A stretch of 6,829 bases of DNA from an uncultured Variovorax sp. (GTDB lineage: Bacteria; Pseudomonadota; Gammaproteobacteria; Burkholderiales; Burkholderiaceae_C). Position 1 is the stretch's first letter. Each line of letters opens with the position of its first letter. The notes below the pieces were generated by a model. It saw nothing but the letters and a program-made list of their open reading frames with translations, ran no database searches and was not told the DNA's origin. The translations under genes were made by a program, and so were the position numbers. The DNA lies in assembly GCA_903872875.1 (NCBI GenBank), contig CAIQMJ010001285.1, positions 1 to 6,829 of the forward strand, read 5' to 3'. Positions 6,458-6,829 of this stretch are shown one piece after another.

Positions 6458-6829
6458 TTACACGGACGACAGCCCGGGCACCGCTGCGAACGCCCGCGCC
6501 GGCGGCTCCGCGCGTGGCACGGCGGCCAGCAGCGCCTGCGTATACGGGTGCTCGGCATGGGCGAACAGGTGTTGCGGATCGCCACGCTCGACCACCAGCC
6601 CGCGGTGAAGCACGCAGACCTCGTCGCAGAGATGGTTGACCACCGCGAGATCGTGGCTGATGAGCAGATAGCTGATGCCGAACTGCTGTTGCAGGTCCTG
6701 CATCAGGTTGAGCACCTGGGCCTGCACCGACACGTCGAGTGCGCTGACCGGTTCGTCGGCGACGATCAGCTTGGGCCGCGTGATCAGTGCACGCGCGATC
6801 GCGATGCGCTGGCGCTGGCCGCCCGAGAA
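6458..6829 (-). CDS. Oligopeptide/dipeptide-type ABC transporter ATP-binding protein, N-terminal part beyond window
   Basis: The C-terminal 123 residues of an importer ATPase. Reading from the window edge, the signature FSGGQRQRIAIARAL comes first (1-15), then Walker B LIVADEP (21-27), D-loop SALD (29-32), the H-switch LLISHD with His59, and HPYTQALLAAVP (94-105), the start of the oligopeptide-type C-terminal region. Walker A and the Q-loop lie outside the window. It energises uptake of a peptide-like solute, presumably that bound by the receptor encoded 80 bp downstream. The end is short: only 18 residues follow the HPYTQALLAAVP segment, and the longer tail with a cysteine-containing PSGCxFxxRC motif, common in DppD/OppF relatives, is absent. 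It could be a single-domain subunit or the second half of a fused two-ATPase protein of the GsiA/YejF kind; the missing part decides. Confidence 0.95.
   Translation of the reverse strand, partial: FSGGQRQRIAIARALITRPKLIVADEPVSALDVSVQAQVLNLMQDLQQQFGISYLLISHDLAVVNHLCDEVCVLHRGLVVERGDPQHLFAHAEHPYTQALLAAVPRAEPPARAFAAVPGLSSV

Noticed and set aside
1..6829. Search for CRISPR repeats, insertion sequences, tRNA/rRNA, phage or toxin-antitoxin genes
   Set aside because: No spaced direct repeats, transposase motifs, tRNA-like cloverleaf or small paired ORFs were seen by eye. The region reads as ordinary chromosomal transport and metabolism genes.

Overview
The window is GC-rich, densely coding chromosomal DNA. 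Codon use strongly favours G/C at third positions, and the genes are typical of metabolically versatile Betaproteobacteria. The mix of peptide-type ABC transporter parts, an M20D amidohydrolase and a TTC38-family protein suggests Burkholderiales, perhaps Comamonadaceae such as Variovorax. That placement is an inference from style and gene content; no rRNA or marker gene is present.

Layout, left to right. (1) Minus strand, 1-1424: a family 5 extracytoplasmic solute-binding protein of an ABC importer, cut off at its C-terminus by the window edge. (2) Plus strand, 1523-2707: an M20D metallo-amidohydrolase of the hippurate hydrolase / N-acyl-amino-acid hydrolase type, divergent from (1) across a 98-bp gap. 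(3) Minus strand, 2688-4055: a cytoplasmic TTC38-family tetratricopeptide protein whose stop codon lies inside the 3' end of (2), giving a 20-bp tail-to-tail overlap. (4) Plus strand, 4184-4783: a small lipoprotein with a catalytically degenerate NlpD-like LytM (M23) domain. It is divergent from (3) across a 128-bp gap that carries a widely spaced 8-bp inverted repeat. (5) Minus strand, 4881-6377: a second, complete family 5 solute-binding protein, convergent with (4) across a 97-bp gap that holds a strong GC-rich hairpin. (6) Minus strand, 6458-6829: the C-terminal part of an oligopeptide/dipeptide-type ABC ATPase, directly upstream of (5) and probably in the same operon.

How the genes may work together. 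Genes (5) and (6) look like the downstream end of a peptide/opine-type uptake operon whose permeases lie to the right of the window. Gene (1) probably begins a similar operon running left, and gene (2) may hydrolyse the N-acyl or peptide-like compound it imports. Genes (3) and (4) have no evident link to transport: (4) resembles an activator of cell-wall amidases, and (3) belongs to a family without a firm bacterial function.

No CRISPR array, transposon, tRNA, rRNA, phage module or recognisable defence or toxin system is visible. The long open frames opposite the real genes are shadows produced by high GC. The most notable items are the LytM lipoprotein that has lost two zinc-ligand histidines, the hairpins in two intergenic gaps, the inverted repeat, and the convergent gene overlap.
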